Shown: piece by piece, positions 10,197 to 17,530 of the stretch | How the letters are laid out: every line of letters begins with the position of its first letter | Numbering within the stretch: the stretch's first letter is position 1 | Assembly: GCF_946885725.1 (NCBI RefSeq) | Contig: NZ_CAMPGZ010000014.1 | Span: forward strand, 1 to 34,099 | Reading direction: 5' to 3' | DNA from: an uncultured Nocardioides sp. | GTDB taxonomy: Bacteria; Actinomycetota; Actinomycetes; Propionibacteriales; Nocardioidaceae | Length of the DNA stretch: 34,099 nt | Notes under the pieces: generated by a model | Seen by the model: only the letters and a program-made list of their open reading frames with translations | What the model was told of the DNA's origin: nothing | The model's database searches: none | Position numbers and translations under genes: made by a program

Positions 10197-11384
10197 GTGC
10201 CGATCGTCTCCCCCGGTCGCGTCGTCGGCATCGACGTCGCGCGCTACCTCGCGCTCGTCGGCATGATCGCCACGCACGCGCTCGTCACCACCACGCCCGA
10301 CGGCGGCGTGACGACCGTGCAGCTGATCGCCGGCGGCCGTGCCTCGGCGCTGTTCGCGGTGCTCGCCGGCGTGAGCATGGCGCTGATGTCCGGCGGTCGC
10401 ACCCCGGTGACCGGCCGGGAGCGGGCCGGGGTCGCGGCCGGCCTTGCCGTGCGTGCGCTGATCGTGTTCGCGATCGGGCTCGCCCTCGGGGCGCTCCCCA
10501 CCACGATCGCGATCATCCTGAGCTACTACGGCGTGCTGTTCCTGCTCGGCATCCCGTTCCTCGGGCTCCGGGCGCGCAGCCTCGCCCTCGTGGCGATCGC
10601 CTGGGCGCTGGTGTCGCCGCTCGTGTCGCACGTCGTACGGCCGGAGCTGCCGCCGCGCACCCTCGACTCCCCCCATCCCACCGCCCTGATGGACCACCCG
10701 TTCGTGCTGCTCACCGAGCTGCTGTTCACCGGCTACTACCCCGCGGTGCCGTGGCTGACCTACCTGCTCGCCGGGATGGCGGTGGGGCGGTGCGACCTCC
10801 GCCGCGTGGGTACGGCGGTCCGGCTGGTCGTCATCGGCGGGGCTGCCGCGGTGGGGTCGCGGCTGCTCTCGGACCGGCTGGTCGACGACCCGGTCGTGCT
10901 GGACGCGCTGCGCCGGACCCTCGACGAGGTGCCGCACGCGTCGGGGGGCCTGGCGGACAGCCTGGAACACGGGCTCTACGGCAGCACCCCGACCGGCAGC
11001 GGGTGGTGGCTGGTGACGAGCGCGCCGCACACGGCCACGCCGTTCGACCTCGTGCACACGACCGGGTCGGCGCTGCTGGTGATCGGGCTGTGCCTGCTGG
11101 TGACCCGGGTCCTCCCGACCGTCTGGGCCGTGGTGTTCGGCGCGGGCGCGATGACGCTGAGCCTCTACACGTTGCACGTGATCCTGCGGACGCCACCTTT
11201 CTGGCCCGACGACAACCCCGAGACGTTCTGGCTGCACGTCGTGGTCGTGACGGTGATCGGCGCCGGGTTCCGGCTCGCCGGCCGCTCCGGACCGCTGGAA
11301 CGGATGGTCGCGTCCGCGGCGGGCGCGGTCCGCCGGTCCGTGGCGGCCGGGCCTAGCGGACGAGCGACGTCAGCACGGAGGTGA
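10197..11384 (+). CDS. Integral membrane acyltransferase-like protein (HGSNAT/DUF418-like)
   Basis: Polytopic membrane protein of 395 residues with about ten hydrophobic segments. The N-terminal [21 protein letters not shown] is the typical opening of the heparan-alpha-glucosaminide acetyltransferase catalytic-like family (DUF1624), and the C-terminal [16 protein letters not shown] with a downstream hydrophobic segment resembles DUF418. These families are thought to move acyl groups across or at the membrane; the substrate here is unknown. GTG at 10197 was chosen because the family motif begins eight residues in; there is no strong ribosome site, and translation may be coupled to the sugar dehydrogenase that ends 13 bases before. 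Its last 32 bases overlap the 3' end of purQ on the other strand. Confidence 0.72.
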   Translation: MPIVSPGRVVGIDVARYLALVGMIATHALVTTTPDGGVTTVQLIAGGRASALFAVLAGVSMALMSGGRTPVTGRERAGVAAGLAVRALIVFAIGLALGALPTTIAIILSYYGVLFLLGIPFLGLRARSLALVAIAWALVSPLVSHVVRPELPPRTLDSPHPTALMDHPFVLLTELLFTGYYPAVPWLTYLLAGMAVGRCDLRRVGTAVRLVVIGGAAAVGSRLLSDRLVDDPVVLDALRRTLDEVPHASGGLADSLEHGLYGSTPTGSGWWLVTSAPHTATPFDLVHTTGSALLVIGLCLLVTRVLPTVWAVVFGAGAMTLSLYTLHVILRTPPFWPDDNPETFWLHVVVVTVIGAGFRLAGRSGPLERMVASAAGAVRRSVAAGPSGRATSARR

Positions 11385-12021
11385 AGAAGCCGAGCCCGTC
11401 GGTGCCGGGACCGCACAGGTCCTCGACGGCGTGCTCGGGGTGCGGCATCAGCCCGACGACGTTGCCGCGCTCGTTGGTGATGCCGGCGATGTCGCGCAGG
11501 GAGCCGTTGGGGTTCTGGCCCAGGTAGCGCGCGACGACCCGGCCCTCGCCCTCGAGCCGGTCGAGCGTCTCGGTGTCCGCGACGTAGGACCCCTCGCCGT
11601 TCTTCAGCACGATCGTGACCTCGGCGCCCTCGTCGTACCCCGAGGTCCAGGCCGTCCGGTTGTTCTCGATGCGCAGCCGCTGGTCCTTGCAGACGAAGCG
11701 CTGGGCCTCGTTGCGGATCAGCGCGCCCGGCAGGAGGTGGGACTCGCAGAGGATCTGGAAGCCGTTGCAGATGCCGAGCACCGGCAGGCCGGTCTCCGCG
11801 GCCGCGACGACCTCGGTCATCACCGGACTGAACCGGGAGATCGCACCGCAGCGCAAGTAGTCGCCGTACGAGAACCCGCCCGGCAGCACGACCGCGTCAA
11901 CACCGCGCAGGTCGTGGTCGCCGTGCCAGAGCGCGACGGGCTCGCCACCGGCGATGGTCACGGCCCGGCGGGCGTCGACGTCGTCGAGCGAGCCGGGGAA
12001 GGTGACGACGCCGATCTTCAC
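11353..12021 (-). CDS. purQ: Phosphoribosylformylglycinamidine synthase, glutaminase subunit
   Basis: Class I glutamine amidotransferase subunit that feeds ammonia to PurL. It has 222 residues, the family's normal length. The catalytic triad is present: C85 in GICNGFQ, H194 and E196 in MPHPEHA. The N-terminal [13 protein letters not shown] and [15 protein letters not shown] are also diagnostic of PurQ. The GTG start at 12021 overlaps the purS stop by four bases (GTGA), so the two subunits are translationally coupled. The 3' end runs 32 bases into the convergent membrane protein gene. Confidence 0.97.
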   Translation of the reverse strand: MKIGVVTFPGSLDDVDARRAVTIAGGEPVALWHGDHDLRGVDAVVLPGGFSYGDYLRCGAISRFSPVMTEVVAAAETGLPVLGICNGFQILCESHLLPGALIRNEAQRFVCKDQRLRIENNRTAWTSGYDEGAEVTIVLKNGEGSYVADTETLDRLEGEGRVVARYLGQNPNGSLRDIAGITNERGNVVGLMPHPEHAVEDLCGPGTDGLGFFTSVLTSLVR

Positions 12022-12281
12022 GCCGGGGACCCCTCGTGCTCCTCGACGTGGACGGAGTAGTCCTCGATGACCGGGTTGGACAGCAGCTTCTCGGCGATCT
12101 GGTGCACCTCGGCCAGCCGCGCCGAGGTCAGCTCGCCCTCGAGCTCGAGCTCGAAGCGCTTGCCCTGCCGGACGCCGGTCACCCCCTCGAAGCCGAGCCG
12201 GGGCAGCGCGCCGAGGACGGCCTTGCCCTGAGGGTCGAGGATCTCCGGCTTGAGCATGACGTCGACGACGACACGGGCCAC
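12018..12281 (-). CDS. purS: Phosphoribosylformylglycinamidine synthase subunit PurS
   Basis: Small structural subunit of 87 residues that bridges PurL and PurQ and helps ammonia transfer. The family pattern is clear: [37 protein letters not shown], and a C-terminal [15 protein letters not shown]. It starts with GTG at 12281, seven bases after an AGGAG ribosome site, and overlaps purQ by four bases. A TAGACT box on the same strand at 12330-12335 is the likely -10 of a purSQ transcript. Confidence 0.96.
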   Translation of the reverse strand: MARVVVDVMLKPEILDPQGKAVLGALPRLGFEGVTGVRQGKRFELELEGELTSARLAEVHQIAEKLLSNPVIEDYSVHVEEHEGSPA

Positions 12282-12329
12282 GGGGGCACTCCTGGTCTGG
12301 CGGGGGCGGATCGACTGGTCTCGCGGGCG

Positions 12330-12335
12330 AGTCTA
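12330..12335 (-). promoter_or_regulatory. Candidate -10 box of purS-purQ
   Basis: TAGACT, read on the minus strand, in the 92-base gap between the acyl-CoA ligase stop and purS. It would start a transcript with a leader of about 40 bases carrying the AGGAG ribosome site of purS. No recognisable -35 hexamer. Confidence 0.45.
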
Positions 12336-12373
12336 CGGCCGCCCGATCCGCCGTACCGCCGGGTGGTCGCGGG

Positions 12374-13945
12374 TCAGACCAGCTCGCGCTTGAGGATCTT
12401 GCCGGTGGCGGTCATCGGTAGGGAGTCGACGATGACGACCTCGCGGGGGTACTTGTAGGCCGCCATCTCCTGCCTGCTCCACTCGACGAGCTCCTCGGGA
12501 GTCGTCTTCGCGTCCGGGTTGAGGATCACGAACGCCTTGACCTCCTCGCCGAGGGACTCGTGGGGTACGCCGACCACCGCGGCGAGCGAGACGTCTGGGT
12601 GCGTCATCAGCACCTCCTCGACCTCGCGCGGGTACACGTTGAAGCCGCCGCGGATGATCATGTCCTTGGAGCGGTCGACGATGTAGTACCAGCCGTCCTC
12701 GTCGCGGCGGGCCAGGTCGCCGGAGCGGAACCAGCCGTCCTGGATCGCCTGCTCGGTGGCGTCGGGGCGGCCGTAGTAGCCCTTCATGATGTTGTGCCCC
12801 TTGATCGCGATCTCGCCGATCGCGTCGGGGGTCCACTCGATCTCCTCCCAGCTCTCCGGCTTGAGCAGCTTCATCTCGACGCCGGGGATCGGCACGCCGA
12901 TCGAGCCGACGCGCGGGGGCTGGCCGTAGATCGAGAACGACGCGACGGGGGAGGTCTCGGACAGGCCGTAGCCCTCGAGGATCGTGACGCCGAACTTCTT
13001 CTCGAAGTCCTTGTGCACCTCGACCGGCAGCGCCGACCCGCCGGCCGCGGCGATGCGCAGGTTGCGGGCGATCTTGTCGACGTCGACCTGCGAGTCCGCG
13101 AGCGCACCCAGGAGGCCCCAGTACATCGTGGGCACGCCCGCGAAGAACGTGACCTCCTCGCGGTCCATCAGCGCGAGCGCCGCCCCCGCCTCGAACCGCG
13201 GCAGCATCACGACGGTGCCACCGAACGCGAACGCGCCGTTCTGGATGACGGTCTGGCCGAACGAGTGGAACAGCGGCAGCACGCAGAGGTAGGTGTCGGG
13301 CCGCTCGGCGTCGGCGCCGAACAGCTCCTTGCCGATCAGCGCGTTGTCGCGCATGTTGCGGTGCCGGAGCTCGGCGCCCTTGGGCTGCCCCGTCGTACCC
13401 GAGGTGTAGAGGATGACCGCGGTGTCGTCGTCATCGGTCTCGACGGTGTCGAACGTCGGCGGCTGCTGCGCCATCGCGCGCCCCATCGTCTCGGCGCCCT
13501 CGATCGGCGACTCGGCGGCCGGGTCGGCGGTGATCACGAAGAAGTGCTCGCAGCCGTCGGTCTGGTCGAAGCCGGCCTTGCCCTCGGCGCCGATCGGCAG
13601 CTCGGGGGTGCCCTGGAAGCAGAAGTAGGCCTTCGCGTCCGAGTCGTCGAGGTGGTAGGCCACCTCGCGCCCCTTGAGCAGCACGTTGAGCGGCACCACC
13701 GTCGCGCCGGCCTTGAGGATGCCGAAGTAGACGATCGTGAAGTACGGCAGGTTCGGGCAGCTCAGCGCGACCTTGTCGCCCGGCTGGATCCCGCGCGAGA
13801 CCAGCAGGTTGGCGACCTGGTTGGCGGCCCCGTTGACCTGCGCGTAGGTCAGCCGGGTGTCGCCGGCCTGGCCCGGGAACACGATGGCCACACGGTCCGG
13901 GTAGCGGGCGGCGGAGTCTTCGAGGAGGCCTGCGAGGTTCGACAT
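12374..13945 (-). CDS. Long-chain fatty acid--CoA ligase (ANL superfamily)
   Basis: Activates a carboxylic acid, most likely a medium- or long-chain fatty acid, to its adenylate and then the CoA thioester. It has 523 residues, usual for FadD-type ligases. The phosphate-binding loop [13 protein letters not shown] is at 180-192, the YGLSETSP motif near 318-325, the hinge region [19 protein letters not shown] with [16 protein letters not shown], and the adenylating Lys (K516) in [11 protein letters not shown] at the C-terminus. Start is the ATG at 13945 with GTAGG eight bases upstream; an in-frame GTG two codons earlier is less well placed. It lies between purC and purS on the same strand but shows no purine-pathway link. 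The 130 bases before it hold palindrome D with competing hairpins, so it may not be read freely from purC. Confidence 0.93.
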   Translation of the reverse strand: MSNLAGLLEDSAARYPDRVAIVFPGQAGDTRLTYAQVNGAANQVANLLVSRGIQPGDKVALSCPNLPYFTIVYFGILKAGATVVPLNVLLKGREVAYHLDDSDAKAYFCFQGTPELPIGAEGKAGFDQTDGCEHFFVITADPAAESPIEGAETMGRAMAQQPPTFDTVETDDDDTAVILYTSGTTGQPKGAELRHRNMRDNALIGKELFGADAERPDTYLCVLPLFHSFGQTVIQNGAFAFGGTVVMLPRFEAGAALALMDREEVTFFAGVPTMYWGLLGALADSQVDVDKIARNLRIAAAGGSALPVEVHKDFEKKFGVTILEGYGLSETSPVASFSIYGQPPRVGSIGVPIPGVEMKLLKPESWEEIEWTPDAIGEIAIKGHNIMKGYYGRPDATEQAIQDGWFRSGDLARRDEDGWYYIVDRSKDMIIRGGFNVYPREVEEVLMTHPDVSLAAVVGVPHESLGEEVKAFVILNPDAKTTPEELVEWSRQEMAAYKYPREVVIVDSLPMTATGKILKRELV

Positions 13946-13998
13946 GGGCACAACCTACTCACGGGTCACGTCCCGCGTCAGCGGCTTCGCCGGGGAGT

Positions 13999-14056
13999 TG
14001 CGGTTTGGTCCCCAACCGCAGGAATCGGACACGGGATCCTGCGGTCTGTGACCAAT
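13999..14056 (-). terminator. Palindrome D after purC, with competing hairpins
   Basis: Imperfect 20-bp inverted repeat (14004-14023 with 14037-14056, 16 of 20 pairs) centred on perfect 9-bp arms ACCGCAGGA/TCCTGCGGT. The TGCGGTT at 13999-14005 can instead pair with AACCGCA at 14014-14020, so the two hairpins exclude each other. It starts 20 bases after the purC stop, the place of a terminator. The ACCGCAGGAATCG half resembles ACCGCAGACGAATCG of palindrome A with two bases missing. Confidence 0.5.
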
Positions 14057-14075
14057 CGGTGCCTGTGGATAGCGC

Positions 14076-14978
14076 TCAGAACGTCCGGCCGGTGAGCCGC
14101 TCGTAGGCCTCGATGTACCGCGCCCGGGTCCGCTCGACGACCTCGGGCGGCAGCGGCGGCGGGGCCTCGCCGGACGCCTTGTCCCAGCCACTCGCTTCGG
14201 AGAGCAGCCAGTTGCGCACGATCTGCTTGTCGTACGACGGCTGCTGGCGGCCCGGCTGCCACTCGTCGGCCGGCCAGAACCGGGACGAGTCGGGGGTCAG
14301 CACCTCGTCCGCCAGCACCATCGTGCCGTCCGGCCGGGCGCCGAGCTCGAGCTTGGTGTCGGCCAGGATGATGCCGCGCTCGCGGGCGATCGCCTCGGCG
14401 CGCTTGTAGACGGCGATCGTCAGGTCGCGCAGCCGCGCCGCGATGTCCTCGCCGACCTCGGCCACCACGGCGTCGTACGACACGTTCTCGTCGTGGTCGC
14501 CGAGCGCCGCCTTCGTCGCCGGCGTGAAGATCGGCTCCGGCAGCCGGCTGCCGTCCTCCAGCCCGGCCGGCAGCGGGATGCCGCAGACCTCGCCGGTCGC
14601 CCGGTAGTCGACCAGGCCGGACCCGGTCAGGTAGCCGCGCGCCACGCACTCCACCGGGTACATCGCCAGCGGCTCACAGATCACCGCGCGCCCCGCGACC
14701 TCGGTGGGTACGTCGGTGGACACGATGTGGTTCGGCACCAGGTCCTCGAGCTGCTCGAACCACCACAGCGACATCCGCGTCAGCACCACGCCCTTGTCGG
14801 GGATGGTCGGCGTCAGCACGTGGTCGAACGCGCTGATCCGGTCGCTCGCGACCATCAGCAGGTGTCCGGCGTACGGCCCGTCGACCAGCCGGTACAGGTC
14901 GCGCACCTTGCCGGAGTGGATGTGCTGGGCCCCCTCGATCGCGGGCGCGGGCGGGATGCCGAGGTCGCTGGCGGTCAC
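14076..14978 (-). CDS. purC: SAICAR synthase
   Basis: Phosphoribosylaminoimidazole-succinocarboxamide synthase: joins aspartate to CAIR with ATP, step eight of the pathway. It has 300 residues, the long actinobacterial form. Diagnostic motifs: HSGKVRDLY near the N-terminus, ASDRISAFDHVL, the signature VECVARGYLTGSG and LADTKLELG. Start is GTG at 14978. A TAGGGT box (14985-14990) ends exactly six bases before it and there is no separate ribosome site, so the message is probably leaderless. The upstream flank is occupied by palindrome B, whose left arm begins at the last base of the -10 box. Confidence 0.97.
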   Translation of the reverse strand: MTASDLGIPPAPAIEGAQHIHSGKVRDLYRLVDGPYAGHLLMVASDRISAFDHVLTPTIPDKGVVLTRMSLWWFEQLEDLVPNHIVSTDVPTEVAGRAVICEPLAMYPVECVARGYLTGSGLVDYRATGEVCGIPLPAGLEDGSRLPEPIFTPATKAALGDHDENVSYDAVVAEVGEDIAARLRDLTIAVYKRAEAIARERGIILADTKLELGARPDGTMVLADEVLTPDSSRFWPADEWQPGRQQPSYDKQIVRNWLLSEASGWDKASGEAPPPLPPEVVERTRARYIEAYERLTGRTF

Positions 14979-14984
14979 CCCCGG

Positions 14985-14990
14985 ACCCTA
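14985..14990 (-). promoter_or_regulatory. Candidate -10 box of purC (leaderless)
   Basis: TAGGGT on the minus strand, six bases before the GTG of purC. Its first base is also the outermost base of palindrome B, so the expected -35 position falls inside that palindrome. Confidence 0.5.
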
Positions 14991-15053
14991 ACAACGATTC
15001 GTCTGCGACCCGCCTCCGTGATTCACCCCGTAAACCACAGACGAATCGTTGTT
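14990..15053. repeat. Extragenic palindrome B in the purC/HIT divergent promoter region
   Basis: Arms 14990-15005 and 15038-15053 are perfect 16-bp reverse complements (AACAACGATTCGTCTG and complement). Aligned without gaps to palindrome A over 63 bases (14991-15053 with 6653-6715), the first 17 bases are identical and the last 29 have one mismatch, while the 17 in between are unrelated. It lies upstream of two divergent genes, so termination cannot be its natural job here. Confidence 0.8.
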
Positions 15054-15078
15054 CGGACCCACGTGTCAGGGTTGTCGC

Positions 15079-15696
15079 ATGCCGCTGTCACCGGAGGAGA
15101 TCTACAAGAAGGTCGTGGAGCAGGTCGGGCCGGACGGGCGGTTGCCGATGCCGCCGGTGGCGGAGTGGGACACGTTCCCGTGGGAGCAGGTGGGTGACAC
15201 CTGGCTGCCGAAGGTCGTGCAGCCGCCGCTCGAGGAGGAGCCGCCGCGACACGGCGAGGGCGACCGGCCGTGCCAGTGGGACGGCGAGCAGGACCCGCCG
15301 CACGCGATCTGGCGCAACGACCGCTGGCTGGTGACCTCGATGGAGAAGCCGTCGGGGATGCCGCTGATCCTGATCCTGCGCTCCCGGGAGCACATGGACC
15401 TCGAGGACCTCGACGACGACCTGGCGGCGGAGTACGGCCGCATCCAGGTCTGGCTGCACCGGATCATGGCGCGCATGCCGCACATCGGGCGCGTGCACGT
15501 GTGCCGCTGGGGCGACGGCAGCGCGCACCTGCACACGTGGTTCATCGCCCGCTACGAGCGGCTCCCGAACATCCTCGGCTCGATGGCGGTCGAGTGGGAC
15601 GAGATGCTGCCGCCCCCGCCCGTGGACGTGTGGCGGGCGGACCTGAAGTACGTCGCCGACCGGCTGGCCAACCACGAGGGGGTGAGCCTGATCTGA
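15079..15696 (+). CDS. HIT-superfamily protein with variant HxHxW site
   Basis: Cytoplasmic protein of 205 residues that I place in the HIT superfamily of nucleotide hydrolases/transferases. Support: the central SREHMDLEDLDDDLAAEYGR helix region typical of HIT proteins and, after RVHVCRWGDG, SAHLHTWFIAR, which keeps the first two His of HxHxH (H150, H152, the second being the usual nucleophile) but has Trp in place of the third. The N-terminal 60 residues are Pro-rich and unlike standard HIT. Nucleotidyl activity is inference. ATG at 15079 is preceded by CAGGGT six bases upstream, which may serve as a -10 of a leaderless message or as a weak ribosome site. The MFS transporter gene begins inside its stop codon region. 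Confidence 0.68.
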   Translation: MPLSPEEIYKKVVEQVGPDGRLPMPPVAEWDTFPWEQVGDTWLPKVVQPPLEEEPPRHGEGDRPCQWDGEQDPPHAIWRNDRWLVTSMEKPSGMPLILILRSREHMDLEDLDDDLAAEYGRIQVWLHRIMARMPHIGRVHVCRWGDGSAHLHTWFIARYERLPNILGSMAVEWDEMLPPPPVDVWRADLKYVADRLANHEGVSLI

Positions 15697-17195
15697 GCGG
15701 GACGACGCCCGGCGAGACCGAGCCCACCTACGAGCCGGACCCGCGGCGCTGGCGGATCCTCGCCGTCACGCTGGTGATCGGCTTCATGGCGCTGCTCGAC
15801 GTCACGATCGTCAACGTCGCGCTCCCCTCGATCCGGTCCGGCCTGGACGCGTCGACGGCGTCGGTGCAGTGGATCGTGAGCGGCTACGCCCTCGCGTTCG
15901 GCCTCACCCTGGTCGCGGGCGGCCGCCTCGGCGACACGCTCGGCCGGCGCCGGATGATGCTGATCGGGCTGACCGGGTTCCTGATCTCCTCGGCGGCGGT
16001 CGGCCTCGCTCCCGACGAAGGCTGGGCCGTGGTCGCGCGGCTGGCCCAGGGCGCCTCCGCCGGCCTGCTCACGCCGCAGAACTCCGGCCTGATCCAGCAG
16101 CTGTTCCGCGGCGCCGAACGCGGTCGCGCGTTCGGGTTCTTCGGCCTCACCGTGTCGGTGTCCGCCGCGATCGGCCCGGTGCTGGGCGGGCTGATCATCG
16201 CCGCGCTCGGCGAGCAGCACGGCTGGCGGGCGATCTTCCTGGTCAACGTGCCGATCGGCCTGGTCGCGCTGGTGTTCGTCGCACGCATGGTGCCGGGGCG
16301 CGACCCGGCGAAGACGGGGACGCCTGCCGACATCGACGTCGTGGGCTCCGCGCTGCTCGGTGCCGCGGTGCTCGCCGTGCTGTTCCCGCTGGTCGCCGTG
16401 ATGGGCAACGGCGCCATGATCCTGCTCGTCCTGCTCGCCGCCCCGGTGCTGTTCTGGCTGTTCGTGCGCTGGGAGCGGCGGGTGGTGGCCCGCGGCCGCG
16501 CCCCGGTGCTCGACGTCGAGCTGCTGTCGGTCGCGCCCGGGTACGCCGCGGGCATCCTGCTCGGCACGCTCTACTTCACCGGCTTCACCGGCACGTTCCT
16601 GGTGCTGTCGGTGCACCTTCAGGAGACCCTCGGCCTCGCGGCACTGGCGACCGGCCTGATGCTCACCCCGTTCGCGGCCGGCTCGGCGCTGACCGCGCCG
16701 CTGGCCGGGCACCTGGTGTCCCAGGTCGGCCGGCGGGTCACGGTCACGGCGCTGTGCGTGGTGCTCGTCGGGCTCGGCGTGGTCACGATCATCGTCCCAG
16801 GACACGACGGCGACGGGCTGTGGCCGCTGCTGGTGCTCCCGCTGCTGCTCGCCGGGCTCGGCGGCGGCGGGGTGGTCTCCCCCAACTTCACGCTCACCCT
16901 GGACGACGTACCGCCACGCATGGGTGGCGCAGCCGGCGGCGCCCTGCAGACCGGCCAGCGCATCGGCTCGGCCCTGGGTACGGCGCTGGTGATGTCGGTC
17001 TACCAGGTGACGGCGTCCTCGACCGGGTCGACAGCCGTCGCCCTGCGGGCTGCGCTGGGGTCCGGCCTGGTGCTCGTCGCGCTGGCGCTGGGCGTTGCGC
17101 TGCACGACCTCCGCGCGTCGCGTCAGCGGATGGCGAACGACCGCGCGCCCGAAGGCGAGGCGGGCTCGACGTCCACGCGCTCGACCCGCGCGTAG
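15693..17195 (+). CDS. MFS drug exporter, 14-TM (DHA2) type, probable CTG start
   Basis: Proton-driven efflux permease of ~500 residues with 14 hydrophobic segments. Motif D1 (LLDVTIVNVALPSI, ~34-47), motif A (GRLGDTLGRRRMML, ~77-90) and motif C (SVSAAIGPVLGGL) place it in the DHA2 (EmrB/QacA-like) group; substrate unknown. No ATG, GTG or TTG stands between the HIT stop and the first membrane segment. A CTG at 15693 overlaps the HIT stop (CTGA) and has an excellent ribosome site, GAGGGGGTGA, seven bases upstream, so I chose it. The alternative is a GTG near 15630 inside the HIT gene, giving about 21 extra Arg/Pro-rich residues, which looks like read-through of another frame. The last 73 bases overlap the acylphosphatase gene on the other strand. 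Confidence 0.86.
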   Translation: MSGTTPGETEPTYEPDPRRWRILAVTLVIGFMALLDVTIVNVALPSIRSGLDASTASVQWIVSGYALAFGLTLVAGGRLGDTLGRRRMMLIGLTGFLISSAAVGLAPDEGWAVVARLAQGASAGLLTPQNSGLIQQLFRGAERGRAFGFFGLTVSVSAAIGPVLGGLIIAALGEQHGWRAIFLVNVPIGLVALVFVARMVPGRDPAKTGTPADIDVVGSALLGAAVLAVLFPLVAVMGNGAMILLVLLAAPVLFWLFVRWERRVVARGRAPVLDVELLSVAPGYAAGILLGTLYFTGFTGTFLVLSVHLQETLGLAALATGLMLTPFAAGSALTAPLAGHLVSQVGRRVTVTALCVVLVGLGVVTIIVPGHDGDGLWPLLVLPLLLAGLGGGGVVSPNFTLTLDDVPPRMGGAAGGALQTGQRIGSALGTALVMSVYQVTASSTGSTAVALRAALGSGLVLVALALGVALHDLRASRQRMANDRAPEGEAGSTSTRSTRA

Positions 17196-17398
17196 GCGGG
17201 GCCCTGGCGGCACCACGCGACCATGGCGTCGACGGCGTTCGGCGTACCTTCGACCAGCACCGACACGGTGCCGTCCACCTCGTTGCGCACCCAGCCCGTC
17301 ACGCCGAGCCGCTGCGCCTCCCGGGCGGTGGCGTAGCGGAACCCGACGCCCTGCACCATCCCGTGCACGGTCACCGACTTCGCGACCACTTCGCTCAT
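17123..17398 (-). CDS. acyP: Acylphosphatase
   Basis: Small cytosolic enzyme of 91 residues that hydrolyses acyl phosphates such as acetyl or carbamoyl phosphate. The whole family signature is present: HGMVQGVGFRYATAREA with the phosphate-binding R21, then GVTGWVRN with the catalytic N39, followed by DGTVSVLVEG. ATG start at 17398. The gene is convergent with the MFS gene and shares 73 bases with its 3' end, so both C-termini are coded by the same DNA on opposite strands. Upstream it is divergent from the M28 peptidase. Confidence 0.94.
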   Translation of the reverse strand: MSEVVAKSVTVHGMVQGVGFRYATAREAQRLGVTGWVRNEVDGTVSVLVEGTPNAVDAMVAWCRQGPAYARVERVDVEPASPSGARSFAIR

Positions 17399-17503
17399 GC
17401 CGTCACCCTGCCATGAGTAAAGGTCACGGTTCGATGAGAGACCTGGACCTTCGACGCAGGCGTTTGGTTGTCTCAGCCCATCTCGGGACGGACGAACCGC
17501 GTC

Positions 17504-17523
17504 CTCCCCTCAGGCTGAGGGAG
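17504..17523 (+). promoter_or_regulatory. Hairpin covering the ribosome site of the M28 peptidase
   Basis: CTCCCCTCA (17504-17512) can pair with TGAGGGAG (17516-17523) around a three-base loop, eight pairs with one bulged C. The right arm is the only purine-rich ribosome-site candidate (GAGGGAG) and ends seven bases before the GTG start at 17531. The hairpin would hide it until opened. The tiny loop makes this uncertain. Confidence 0.35.
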
Positions 17524-17530
17524 CCTCTGG

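Noticed and set aside
9122..11384. Sugar dehydrogenase plus membrane protein as a new respiratory or glycan-modifying system
   Set aside because: Co-transcription is likely, but both families occur widely as unrelated neighbours and no third component is present.
15630..15692. GTG start for the MFS gene inside the HIT gene
   Set aside because: It would add about 21 Arg/Pro/Gly-rich residues with no ribosome site, whereas CTG 15693 has an excellent one; kept only as an alternative.
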